Shown piece by piece: positions 7,997 through 15,502 of a stretch of 32,008 nucleotides of DNA (the first letter of the stretch is position 1; each line of letters begins with the position of its first letter). The notes under the pieces were generated by a model. That model had not been told where the DNA came from and searched no databases. It was given only the letters and a program-made list of their open reading frames with translations. The translations under genes were made by a program, and so were the position numbers. Source of the stretch: Kiritimatiellia bacterium (lineage in GTDB: Bacteria; Verrucomicrobiota; Kiritimatiellia; JAQICX01); NCBI GenBank assembly GCA_027858345.1, contig JAQICX010000053.1, positions 1 to 32,008 on the forward strand, written 5' to 3'.

Positions 7997-9658
7997 TTGA
8001 AGTTTCCATTTTGAAGTTTTTTTGGCTTTACTATCATTGTAAATTGTACAATCCTTATTTGACATATTAGAAATCAAATTATTTATTTTGATGGTCTTTT
8101 GTTGATTGTTTAGAGTATCAGACAATTTATCTAGAATAAGTTCGTTAATATCTTGCCTGCTAGCTTGTTTATATTTCTTAAGAAACTCAATAATAATGTC
8201 TTTATAGTAACTGTCATCGAAGGCTCGATTCTTAATATAGGCAGCTTTTTCATCTGTTGATGCAGCAATATAAGCTGATATGTGAAAATTGGGTTTTCTT
8301 CCTTCTATCAGTTTTTTCTTTCTCATAAATTTAATTTCATCACTATTTAACGGTTTAGATTTGGCTACTTTATCTAACAACATAATTTCGTGTAAGCCTA
8401 GATCTGGTGTTTGAACCAATTTTTGTGCATAATTAATATCAACTACTTTACCAATTATCTGTACTTTGACTTGTTGATTAGAAAAATCATACTCTGGCAA
8501 TGGAAAGAATTTATTTTTTTGGAGAATAAACATCTTTCTGATACCACTGCCAATAGTATCAATCATATTGAAACTCAACATAGCATTGGCTAGAAAGGCG
8601 TTACGATATATAGTCTCTGGTGAATCATTTTCAATCACTTTTTCTACCGACTGGGGAATAAAACTGCCCGAATTTACAAATGTAAGAGTACTATCTTCTT
8701 TTTCTATAACATTGATTTTTCCAGCCAAAGAATAATCTTGATGTGCAATACAATTATTTAATGCTTCTCTAATTATATATGGTTCATATTGGACAACCTC
8801 ATCAGGGAATAATGTGCCTTCACGTAAATAACGATACTTCAAATTTCTAATTTTTGAATACACATTTTTTATTTCTAACAAATAAGGACATGCGAAATGC
8901 TGATAATCTTTTTCAACATTATCTTTATCTTTTAAAATCCATGATATTTTGGCAACAGCAGGACTTATAAAATGTTCGGATTCGGGTTTTCCAAGCAACA
9001 AAATAGCAGCACGTGTGATCCTCCCGCCGATAAGAACTTTTGCTTTATTTAAAAACGTAATATCATCCCATTGCTCAATGTCATTTCGTAATTTGGGGTT
9101 TTTATCAGCATATTGATTTCTAGCTTCTAAGATGGCTTCAGGAGACAAATCATTAATTGTTGCATTTTCGATTACTGCAGCACTCCAATCTTCCATAGAA
9201 TTATAAATTTGACGAATATATTCAGGAAAATCATTTAAATTAGTTTTATTTTCTCCTACTCTGACATACCCTTTTTGCTTAAAATATGTTGGTTCGCCTT
9301 TTGCGGATGGGATTTGCACTAATACAATTTTATTGTCGTTGTAATCAAATTCATAAATCTCAAACTTTATACTTGGTGTTAAGAGTTTTCTTAGCCACAA
9401 CTCTAAATCTTGATTACCTTCCTTAGCATGTATAAATGAGAAATTAGTACCTATTATAGCTCTTGTAATATCTTTAATACCCCAAACAATATATCCAAAA
9501 GGTTCATTTGCAAGTGTTGCACCATTACTCATTGCTGAAATATATTCGCCAATTTCTTGGTTTGTAATACATTTATTCTGTTTAAACTCAAGCCATCTGT
9601 TTTCTGCAGGTTGAGATATTAGCTTGTCCAATAAAGTATATAATTGTTCATTTGTCAT
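7991..9658 (-). CDS. AlbA_2 / Schlafen-like ATP-binding protein (divergent AAA-4 type)
   Basis: A 555-aa cytoplasmic protein. Residues about 15-145 form an AlbA_2 (Schlafen-type) domain, with 'RWLEFKQNK' (E24) and 'GYVRVGENKTNL'. A central region leads to the C-terminal helicase-like/HATPase_c_4 region with 'REALNNCIAHQDYS' (297-310) and 'DTIGSGIRKMF' (367-377), the usual signature of 'ATP-dependent DNA helicase RecG-like/putative transcriptional regulator' proteins. The last 150 residues look helical and lysine-rich, consistent with a winged-helix DNA-binding tail. Such proteins often sit in accessory and defence islands; the KAP ATPase and transposase neighbours fit that. The start ATG 9658 has AAGGA only about 15 nt upstream. 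A good promoter lies at 9722-9750. The molecular role is unknown. Confidence 0.85.
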   Translation of the reverse strand: MTNEQLYTLLDKLISQPAENRWLEFKQNKCITNQEIGEYISAMSNGATLANEPFGYIVWGIKDITRAIIGTNFSFIHAKEGNQDLELWLRKLLTPSIKFEIYEFDYNDNKIVLVQIPSAKGEPTYFKQKGYVRVGENKTNLNDFPEYIRQIYNSMEDWSAAVIENATINDLSPEAILEARNQYADKNPKLRNDIEQWDDITFLNKAKVLIGGRITRAAILLLGKPESEHFISPAVAKISWILKDKDNVEKDYQHFACPYLLEIKNVYSKIRNLKYRYLREGTLFPDEVVQYEPYIIREALNNCIAHQDYSLAGKINVIEKEDSTLTFVNSGSFIPQSVEKVIENDSPETIYRNAFLANAMLSFNMIDTIGSGIRKMFILQKNKFFPLPEYDFSNQQVKVQIIGKVVDINYAQKLVQTPDLGLHEIMLLDKVAKSKPLNSDEIKFMRKKKLIEGRKPNFHISAYIAASTDEKAAYIKNRAFDDSYYKDIIIEFLKKYKQASRQDINELILDKLSDTLNNQQKTIKINNLISNMSNKDCTIYNDSKAKKTSKWKLQN

Positions 9659-9721
9659 AACTATTAATACGAATCCTTATGCATTAATGAGGCCTGTTGT
9701 TTTTTTTAATAACTTTTTAGC

Positions 9722-9750
9722 ATCATATGTCACATTGATAATAAAGTCAA
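9722..9750 (-). promoter_or_regulatory. Strong promoter of the AlbA_2 gene
   Basis: On the minus strand TTGACT (9745-9750) and TATGAT (9722-9727) are separated by exactly 17 nt, close to the sigma70 consensus. The leader to ATG 9658 would be about 57 nt. The gene is therefore probably transcribed separately from the small membrane gene upstream. Confidence 0.6.
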
Positions 9751-9880
9751 GTATCTCTTCTACAAAACCATATATTTCTGCCACATCACTATCTCGCATT
9801 TGCCTATATATTACGAATAGTAGAGATGCAGTTTCGAATATTATTTATTGGTTTTATCCCTGTCATTTTTCAATCCAATT

Positions 9881-10201
9881 TTATACAGTATCAACAATTA
9901 CGCACATAGGCAAAAACAGTCCAACTACTGCTATGATTGTAATAGCCAGCAATATAACCACAAAAGGCCAATTAGGAACTTTCTTACATGGTTCAACAAA
10001 ATCTTTTCCTACAACCAGCACTGCAAAGAACAAACCAATCAATCCCCAAACAACTGGCCCCATATTAATAACATGACAAGTCAGTATAGGAAGCGCTACT
10101 GCAAAGTCCCTATACATCATCTTAAACTCTGGAACGAAATATGCCACCCCAAAGCATACAGCCAAATAACCAATACCTGTCAACACAGATGATATCCTCA
10201 T
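9881..10201 (-). CDS. Small membrane protein, GspF-like fragment
   Basis: A 106-aa protein with three hydrophobic segments (about residues 5-23, 45-68 and 78-100). The stretch 'FGVAYFVPEFKMMYRDFAVALPILT' resembles the periplasmic/loop segment of type II secretion GspF-like inner-membrane proteins ('VPxFxxxFxxFGxxLPxxT'). Here it stands alone, far shorter than GspF. I infer only a distant structural resemblance. The start ATG 10201 is well supported by AGGAG with 7 nt spacing. The gene lies between the KAP ATPase and the AlbA_2 protein on the same strand. A frameshifted remnant of its 5' end lies upstream of the KAP gene (11812-11864). No function can be assigned. Confidence 0.7.
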   Translation of the reverse strand: MRISSVLTGIGYLAVCFGVAYFVPEFKMMYRDFAVALPILTCHVINMGPVVWGLIGLFFAVLVVGKDFVEPCKKVPNWPFVVILLAITIIAVVGLFLPMCVIVDTV

Positions 10202-10213
10202 ATTTTATCTCCT
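10160..10213 (-). repeat. Direct repeat copy 1 (5' end of small membrane gene)
   Basis: This segment, from the ribosome binding site AGGAGATAAAA through the first 16 codons of the small membrane gene, aligns at roughly 80% identity with one 1-nt gap to 11812-11864. Both copies have the same orientation and bracket the KAP gene. Confidence 0.7.
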
Positions 10214-10380
10214 TTTTTTGAACTGTTCTGATTTTCCTAATAGTTGGATTACCCCCCTGCCATGATTATATTTCCATAATTTTAACATATAATCCATATT
10301 ATTTATTTCTCTTTTGTGTATAATTATTAGCTTTAACTCCAAATGTCGTCAGCTCTTTCAAAAAAAAAGTGAACACTTTT

Positions 10381-11727
10381 TTACTTCCATTGTTCAAGTT
10401 GTTCGATTTTTTCGTAAATTTTAGTCAGACCAAGCGATGAACGATGTGTTCCCCAGCCTGCAAAAAACTGAGACAAATCTTTTGGCTGAATATTTCCATC
10501 TTTCAAACCGACATTCTCAAAAATCATTTCGTTGGTTTCAGACTCTTCCCTTTTTAGAGCACCCCCTGTTAAACAAAGAGAAAACCACCAATCAGCATAT
10601 TCAACATTAAGCTGTTCTTTGAAAAAATCTAAAGCTTCTTGAGGTGGCAATTCTTGTGTTCCTAATAGATTGTAAATAGGTGGATGAGCAATCTTTAATG
10701 TAGACATCATTATTGTTCCAACAGCCCAACACCAATTCATACTATCTTTTTTGTCCTCAGTAGTTTCCAATACATGCCCCAAGATTCTAAAAACACTCTG
10801 AATCTGTCGCGGTGTTAGTTTAGTTAACACAATAAGTTCAGAGATATTCTCGATACGAGATACTTCAAGTTTCATATAACAGTTTCTTGAGCTTTCTACT
10901 TTCAAATAAAAGCTTACATATTCTGAGACGATATTAGTATAGCCTTTGCTAGAGATTTTTGGCAGTTCAACTTCTCTATGCACAAACCGCCGATAGTATT
11001 CATCAAAATCAAGGTCAACACCAAATGCTGTTTTCGCTGAATTTTCTAAATGCTCTTTATCAGCAGCTAATACAAAAACAGCACCGTTTATATCAAAAAT
11101 ATGTTTAATAGTTTCAAGATAAGAAATTGCATAATCTGGTCTACATCTGTCCAGTTCATCTACTAGAAACAATACCTGGCGCTTCTCTTCTTGAATAAAA
11201 TTTTGTATGGCACCTTTCAATGAATTCATTGCATTTTTTCTGCTTTCATATATTGAAAAGGCATCTTGTGGAATCAGTTGGAGATCCTTCTCTCGACTAT
11301 TCTTTTTCCTTTTTGCAAATTTTCCAGCAGCCATAGGATCGATTCCTGTTGTTTTGCTAGCCATTTGATTAGCAATTGCTGTACAAAACCATCCTACATC
11401 TTTTACAGCTTCAACAATATCATCTGCTTTCTCTCCTTCTTCAGTTATGCTATCAACAAGAGCAGAGACTATTGCAAACAAAGGATCCCCATAATAATCA
11501 CTCTCCCATGCATTTAAAGATATGACAATATAGTGAGGTGATTCTTTTTTTTGTAACGAATCCTTCCACATACGCAGAAAAGTACTTTTACCTGTTCCAA
11601 ACTTAGAACTTAATCCAACAACAAGGCTACCTTCCACATAACGCTGCTCTATGGCAATAAAGGACTCAAGCCGTGCAGCAAACTCCTGTAACCCCAGTAA
11701 ATCTTTTTCAAATGTTAAAATTTCCAT
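10381..11727 (-). CDS. KAP-family P-loop NTPase
   Basis: A 448-aa STAND-related NTPase of the KAP family (PF07693), a group that includes animal Kidins220/ARMS and the plasmid F exclusion protein PifA. The Walker A motif GLSSKFGTGKST is at 38-49 and Walker B VLFLVDELDRCRPDYA at 185-200, followed by a sensor-like 'VFVLAADKEHL'. Many bacterial KAP proteins carry transmembrane helices between the Walker motifs. Here that insert (about 90-150) is only weakly hydrophobic, so this looks like a soluble form. I chose ATG 11727, where the domain begins ('MEILTFEKDLLG'). An upstream ATG at 11748 is in frame but overlaps the only ribosome-binding-like GAGGAG. KAP proteins are linked to phage exclusion, so a defence role is plausible but unproven. 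Confidence 0.82.
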   Translation of the reverse strand: MEILTFEKDLLGLQEFAARLESFIAIEQRYVEGSLVVGLSSKFGTGKSTFLRMWKDSLQKKESPHYIVISLNAWESDYYGDPLFAIVSALVDSITEEGEKADDIVEAVKDVGWFCTAIANQMASKTTGIDPMAAGKFAKRKKNSREKDLQLIPQDAFSIYESRKNAMNSLKGAIQNFIQEEKRQVLFLVDELDRCRPDYAISYLETIKHIFDINGAVFVLAADKEHLENSAKTAFGVDLDFDEYYRRFVHREVELPKISSKGYTNIVSEYVSFYLKVESSRNCYMKLEVSRIENISELIVLTKLTPRQIQSVFRILGHVLETTEDKKDSMNWCWAVGTIMMSTLKIAHPPIYNLLGTQELPPQEALDFFKEQLNVEYADWWFSLCLTGGALKREESETNEMIFENVGLKDGNIQPKDLSQFFAGWGTHRSSLGLTKIYEKIEQLEQWK

Positions 11728-11811
11728 AATTATTCTTAAACTCCTCATCTATAAAACCAACTTCATTTCTTTCATTCAAGCTTGTAAATATGATATATCA
11801 AAAACTTGAAA

Positions 11812-11864
11812 AGCCAAATAAGCAATCCCCTTCACCACTGATGATACCTCATGTTTTATCTCCT
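11812..11864 (-). pseudogene. Remnant of the small membrane gene (5' end only)
   Basis: On the minus strand AGGAGATAAAA and ATGAGG (start at 11852) reproduce the ribosome binding site and first codons of the small membrane gene at 10201. One base is missing after ATGAGG, which puts a TGA five codons later. Similarity continues to TTATTTGGCT and then fades. It therefore encodes nothing and looks like a partial duplication placed between the transposase and the KAP gene. Confidence 0.7.
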
Positions 11865-11869
11865 TATTA

Positions 11870-12514
11870 TTATGTCATCCAAATTTCCGTATCATATTCC
11901 GCTAATGATTCCAAAACAATATTTCCTTTTCCACCATTCAATTTGTCATTTTCCCATGTGATTGGATTATTTATAATATATTTCGAAATTCGGTAATATT
12001 CATTTTCATTGCGTATAATATGTTCCCAATAATTTCGTTGCCATATCCGTTTGTGGAATGGTGGCAAAATATTTTGTTTGACCATTTCAATATATTTAAT
12101 TGTTGTATGACGTTTAAATGATTGAATTATTTTGGGAATATTTGTTTTTGCCGAATTCATCGTAGGGGCAGATTCCATATCTGCCCTAATTATTTCCGTT
12201 TGCATCCTGTTGGACAGGGCAGATATGGAATCTGCCCCTACAGTGTTAATTTCGATAATTCCGTGAAAATGATTTGGCATTATAACATATTCATGCAAAC
12301 AAACATTTGAAAAATCATCTGATATTTCATTCCATAATTTCCCAATCATTTTCCCCGCATCATTTGGAATCATAACATCATCGGTAATATTTCCAAATAA
12401 ACATTCACGTCCCTGGCAACATATTGTAATGAAATACAGTCCTGCACGTGAATAATCATATCCTTTTAGACGAATCGACCTGCGATTATGAATATTTGAA
12501 TTAACCCTTGTCAT
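11870..12514 (-). CDS. rayT: REP-associated tyrosine transposase (RAYT, Y1/HUH family)
   Basis: A 214-aa single-strand DNA transposase of the Y1_Tnp/TnpA_REP family, which nicks DNA next to GTAG-type feet of REP hairpins in characterised relatives. The HUH motif is NHFH (H82, H84, within 'EYVIMPNHFHGIIEI'). The likely catalytic tyrosine is Y162 in 'QRNYWEHIIR', followed by the typical 'YIINNPITW'. The N-terminus 'RRSIRLKGYDYSRAGLYFITI' is also typical. Residues 92-118 are encoded by an exact inverted pair of GTAG-headed hairpins (12162-12241) in the usually variable segment after the HUH motif, and the frame stays open. No terminal repeats or passenger genes were seen, as expected for a domesticated RAYT. 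A promoter candidate lies at 12575-12603. Confidence 0.9.
   Translation of the reverse strand: MTRVNSNIHNRRSIRLKGYDYSRAGLYFITICCQGRECLFGNITDDVMIPNDAGKMIGKLWNEISDDFSNVCLHEYVIMPNHFHGIIEINTVGADSISALSNRMQTEIIRADMESAPTMNSAKTNIPKIIQSFKRHTTIKYIEMVKQNILPPFHKRIWQRNYWEHIIRNENEYYRISKYIINNPITWENDKLNGGKGNIVLESLAEYDTEIWMT
12162..12187 (+). repeat. GTAG-headed REP hairpin inside rayT (left arm of pair)
   Basis: GTAG (12162-12165) is followed by GGGCAGAT, a 5-nt loop and ATCTGCCC, a perfect 8-bp stem. The whole 26-nt element is an exact reverse complement of 12216-12241. Confidence 0.8.
12216..12241 (-). repeat. GTAG-headed REP hairpin inside rayT (right arm of pair)
   Basis: This is the exact 26-nt reverse complement of 12162-12187, separated from it by 28 nt. 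The pair has the inverted-REP (BIME-like) arrangement and lies wholly within the transposase coding sequence. Confidence 0.8.
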
Positions 12515-12574
12515 GATTTTATTGCCCTATTTCCTTTATATGATTAATTGTATTATATTTAAAAATTAAATACA

Positions 12575-12603
12575 ATTATTCTTTTCGAATGTAAAAATAT
12601 CAA
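12575..12603 (-). promoter_or_regulatory. Candidate rayT promoter
   Basis: On the minus strand TTGATA (12598-12603) and AATAAT (12575-12580) are 17 nt apart, giving a leader of about 55 nt to ATG 12514. The surroundings are very AT-rich, so chance matches are likely. Confidence 0.35.
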
Positions 12604-12670
12604 GATTTTTTTAATTAGGCCTGTCCTAATATGATATAATGGGGTGAAATTAGTGTTTTTAAGGCAAAAA

Positions 12671-12702
12671 AAAATCTGCAAAGAATTATCTTTGCAGATT
12701 TT
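12671..12702 (-). terminator. Rho-independent terminator of the accD-accA-oadA operon
   Basis: A perfect 13-bp stem (AAAATCTGCAAAG at 12671-12683, CTTTGCAGATTTT at 12690-12702) has a 6-nt loop. On the minus strand the stem runs straight into nine T residues (A-run 12666-12674 on the plus strand). It lies about 50 nt downstream of the oadA stop codon. Confidence 0.85.
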
Positions 12703-12713
12703 CAACCATAGCC

Positions 12714-12745
12714 ATCTAACTGACTAACGGTCTAACTGTCTAACG
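12714..12745 (-). repeat. Octamer array after oadA stop
   Basis: Four 8-nt units; on the gene strand they include CGTTAGAC and AGTTAGAC. The array begins 6 nt downstream of the oadA stop codon (12752-12754) and precedes the terminator. It is nearly the same unit as the array at the U32 stop (6443-6474). Confidence 0.75.
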
Positions 12746-12751
12746 AAACTA

Positions 12752-14659
12752 CTATTTTTCAACTTCAATTAGAGGTTGATCTTTAGTAACGGATTCCCCA
12801 TGTGCAGCTAGGAATCTAACAACCTTGCACTTGAATTTAGCTTTCACATCGTTCATCATCTTCATTGCTTCAACAATACCGATTGTATCACCTACTTTTA
12901 CAGATGAGCCTTCTTCAACGAAGTTTGGCTTACCTGGTCCAGCAGATGTATAGAATGTACCGTTTAGAGGTGCATTAATTGTGATTGCATCTGCTTTTGG
13001 TGCAGCTGGAGCTTCTTCAGCTGCTGGTTCTTCATAAACTTCTTCATCAGCTGATGCTGTTTCGTCCATTTCCTGTTGTGAAAGGCTGAATCCTTTAGCT
13101 TTCATGCTCAGAGAAAGATCATTACGGCGAATTGTAAGTTCTGTCAAACCAAGCTTATTAACTTTATTGATTAGACTTTCAATTTCTTTGTACTCATTTG
13201 CTGGCAAGAAAGGTTTAGCTTCTTGTGCAGGAGCTGCTGTTGCGGCTGTTGCTGCATCCTGAGATTTTCTTTCTAAGTCAGCAGGAATTGGACCACGTTC
13301 TTCTGTTGGAAGTGCACGCCACTTGAAGTATTCCACAGCTTGTTCCGGGAACAGGCAGTATGAAATGATATCTTCTTCTGCTTCAATCAATTTAGGATCA
13401 ATATCTTTTGTGACTGTTGGAAGCATTGGCTTGAGGTCATCCGCTGGACGATATGTGATTGGCTTATCTTTGCCAAGAACTTTCTTTGCCAATGATGGTT
13501 TGATTTTTGAAGGAGCTTGTCCGTACATTCCTTTGATGTAGTTCTTTGTCTCTTCTGTAATCATTGAGTAGCGTTTGCCTGAAAGCACATTAAGCACTGA
13601 CTGAACACCAACAATCTGGCTTGTAGGTGTCACCAATGGAGGATAACCTAGGTCAGCACGAGTTTTTGGTAGTTCTTCAAGAATTTCATCTAGTCTGTCA
13701 AGAGCATTCTGCGCTGCAAGCTGTGAACGAAGATTTGAAATCATTCCACCAGGAATATGATGAAGAAGAATTTCAGGGTCGATTGTGTTCATTGGCTTGT
13801 TTGCCAGTTCACGCTTTGGTGCCAGTTCAGTGAAATACTTATTAATTTTTCTCAAAGCATCTCTATCAAGACCTGGATTATATTCTGTTTCTTCAAATAT
13901 TGATGCCATTGTTTCAACAGGAGGCTGTGAAGAGAAACCGGACATTATTGAGATTGCACAGTCAATTGCACCAGCTCCGGCCTTAACAGCTTCAACATAT
14001 GTTGCAGAAGCCATACCGCTAGTTGCATGTGAATGAACTTGAATTGGTACGTTAACCTCTGATGTCAAAGCTGTGATTAGTTTCTCAGCGGAAATAGGAG
14101 ACAAGATGCCTGCCATATCTTTAATACATAGTGAGTCGATACCCATTTGTACTTGTTCTTTTGCAATTTCAACATACTTTTCAACTGTATGAACAGGACT
14201 TGTTGTGTAGCAGATTGTACCTTGAGCATGACCACCATACTTGTTTACATACTGAATTGCCTTTTCAATGTTACGGTTGTCATTCAAAGCATCAAAGATT
14301 CTGAAAATATCAACACCATTTGTGCAGGCTAGAGCAACAAAACGTTCTAGTAGGTCATCTGGATAATGCTTGTAACCAAGAATATTCTGTCCACGTAGAA
14401 GCATCTGTAATGGTGTCTTCTGAGCTTTGCTCTTGATTTGGCGTAATCTTTCCCATGGATTTTCACGAAGGAAACGCATGCAGACATCAAATGTTGCTCC
14501 ACCCCAGACTTCCAATGAGTAGTAACCAGCAGAGTCTACAACATCCAGGATGTCTAGAATATCTCTAGTTCTCATTCTTGTTGCCCATAATGATTGATGA
14601 GCATCTCTTAAAGTAGTATCTGTAATTCTTAAAGGCATTCTTTTAGTTTTTTTAGCCAT
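12752..14659 (-). CDS. oadA: OadA/PycB-type carboxytransferase fused to an AccB-type biotin carrier
   Basis: A 635-aa biotin-dependent carboxytransferase. The N-terminal 5S/HMGL-like barrel opens with 'ITDTTLRDAHQS' (Asp metal ligand). It has the 'SLCIKDMAG' lysine and the metal-binding HSHATSG, and is followed by the PYC_OADA domain to about residue 480. The C-terminal 135 residues look like a complete AccB: 'IESLINKVNKLGLTELTIRR' matches the AccB N-terminus, then an Ala/Pro/Glu linker, then a biotinyl domain with the AccB-specific thumb motif GTFY and EAMKMMND (biotinylated Lys600, 36 residues from the end as in AccB). Ordinary OadA biotin domains lack the thumb. It is last in an operon with accD and accA, 21 nt after accA. 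Likely a pyruvate/oxaloacetate carboxyl transfer enzyme whose carrier may also serve AccAD. No oadB or accC is in view. Confidence 0.88.
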   Translation of the reverse strand: MAKKTKRMPLRITDTTLRDAHQSLWATRMRTRDILDILDVVDSAGYYSLEVWGGATFDVCMRFLRENPWERLRQIKSKAQKTPLQMLLRGQNILGYKHYPDDLLERFVALACTNGVDIFRIFDALNDNRNIEKAIQYVNKYGGHAQGTICYTTSPVHTVEKYVEIAKEQVQMGIDSLCIKDMAGILSPISAEKLITALTSEVNVPIQVHSHATSGMASATYVEAVKAGAGAIDCAISIMSGFSSQPPVETMASIFEETEYNPGLDRDALRKINKYFTELAPKRELANKPMNTIDPEILLHHIPGGMISNLRSQLAAQNALDRLDEILEELPKTRADLGYPPLVTPTSQIVGVQSVLNVLSGKRYSMITEETKNYIKGMYGQAPSKIKPSLAKKVLGKDKPITYRPADDLKPMLPTVTKDIDPKLIEAEEDIISYCLFPEQAVEYFKWRALPTEERGPIPADLERKSQDAATAATAAPAQEAKPFLPANEYKEIESLINKVNKLGLTELTIRRNDLSLSMKAKGFSLSQQEMDETASADEEVYEEPAAEEAPAAPKADAITINAPLNGTFYTSAGPGKPNFVEEGSSVKVGDTIGIVEAMKMMNDVKAKFKCKVVRFLAAHGESVTKDQPLIEVEK

Positions 14660-14680
14660 AATTATTCCTCTTTATATTTG

Positions 14681-15487
14681 TTAAAATTTTCCAATTGCCA
14701 TATATTTTTTAAAACGATTGCTAACCAACTTACTTGTTGACAACTTACCTAAAGCCGACAAGTACTTGCAGATTGTTTTTTCAACATTTGCCAGAGTCTC
14801 AGTATGGTTTGTGTGAGCCCCACCCTTTGGTTCAGGAATGATTTCATCAACAATGCCAAGTTCTTTTAATGCCCCTGCAGTAATTTTCATTGCTTCAGCA
14901 GCTTCTGGAGCTTTTGCTCCATCTCTCCATAAGATTGAAGCACAACCTTCAGGTGAGATAACCGCATAAGTTGAGTTTTCAAGCATAAGGATAACATCGC
15001 CGACGCCGATACCCAGAGCACCGCCACTGCCACCTTCACCTGTTACAACAACAACAATAGGAACTTCTAAGTCTGACATTTTTGCAAGGTTCAGTGCAAT
15101 TGCTTCTGCTTGGCCTCGAGCCTCAGCTTCAAGTCCAGGATATGCCCCTGGCGTGTCAATAAATGTTACTACCGGTATTTTATATTTTTCGGCAAGCTGC
15201 ATCAATCTTAGGGCTTTTCTGTAACCTTCAGGACTACCCATTCCAAAATTGCTAACTAAGTTCTCTTCAAATGTTTTACCTTTTTGGTGACCAATAAGCA
15301 TTACTTTGTTATCACCAATTGTAGCAAATCCACCAATGATACCCTTGTCATCTCCAAAACGACGGTCGCCATGAAGCTCAATAAAATTTGTGCAAATTCC
15401 ATCAATGTAATCGCATAGTAGAGGGCGATTTTTGTCACGGGCTATCTGAACAACATCCCATGCTGTTAATTTCTTATTTTCTGACAT
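14681..15487 (-). CDS. accA: Acetyl-CoA carboxylase carboxyltransferase subunit alpha
   Basis: A 268-aa AccA, which with AccD transfers CO2 from biotin carrier protein to acetyl-CoA to make malonyl-CoA. Family hallmarks are visible: 'VMLIGHQKGK', 'GMGSPEGYRKALRLM', 'FIDTPGAYPG', 'GEGGSGGALGIGVGD' and 'VISPEGCASILWRDGAKAPEAAEAM'. The protein lacks the roughly 50-residue N-terminal extension of E. coli AccA (319 aa) and begins just before 'LTAWDVVQIARD', like the short streptococcal forms. The start ATG 15487 has AAGGA upstream at a normal distance. The gene lies 15 nt after accD and 21 nt before oadA, so the three are one transcript. Confidence 0.95.
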   Translation of the reverse strand: MSENKKLTAWDVVQIARDKNRPLLCDYIDGICTNFIELHGDRRFGDDKGIIGGFATIGDNKVMLIGHQKGKTFEENLVSNFGMGSPEGYRKALRLMQLAEKYKIPVVTFIDTPGAYPGLEAEARGQAEAIALNLAKMSDLEVPIVVVVTGEGGSGGALGIGVGDVILMLENSTYAVISPEGCASILWRDGAKAPEAAEAMKITAGALKELGIVDEIIPEPKGGAHTNHTETLANVEKTICKYLSALGKLSTSKLVSNRFKKYMAIGKF

Positions 15488-15502
15488 AAATAAATTCCTT
15501 TC

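Noticed and set aside
9677-9799. A 40-codon minus-strand frame (MRDSDVAEIYGF...) between the small membrane gene and the AlbA_2 gene
   Set aside because: It contains the strong AlbA_2 promoter, has only AGG at 3 nt as a ribosome site, and has no recognised homology. Could be a fragment, but not supported as a gene.
9624-10076. 150-aa plus-strand open frame antisense to the small membrane gene
   Set aside because: It is low in sense-like composition and lies opposite a minus-strand gene that has a good ribosome binding site and membrane pattern; taken as a shadow.
10363-10382. AAAAAAGTG/CACTTTTTT inverted repeat at the end of the KAP gene as a terminator
   Set aside because: The stem is almost all A-T, the loop is 2 nt and it overlaps the region of the stop codon; too weak to call.
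11790-12310. Plus-strand frames opposite the RAYT gene and remnant
   Set aside because: They are antisense shadows; the minus-strand RAYT has all family motifs.
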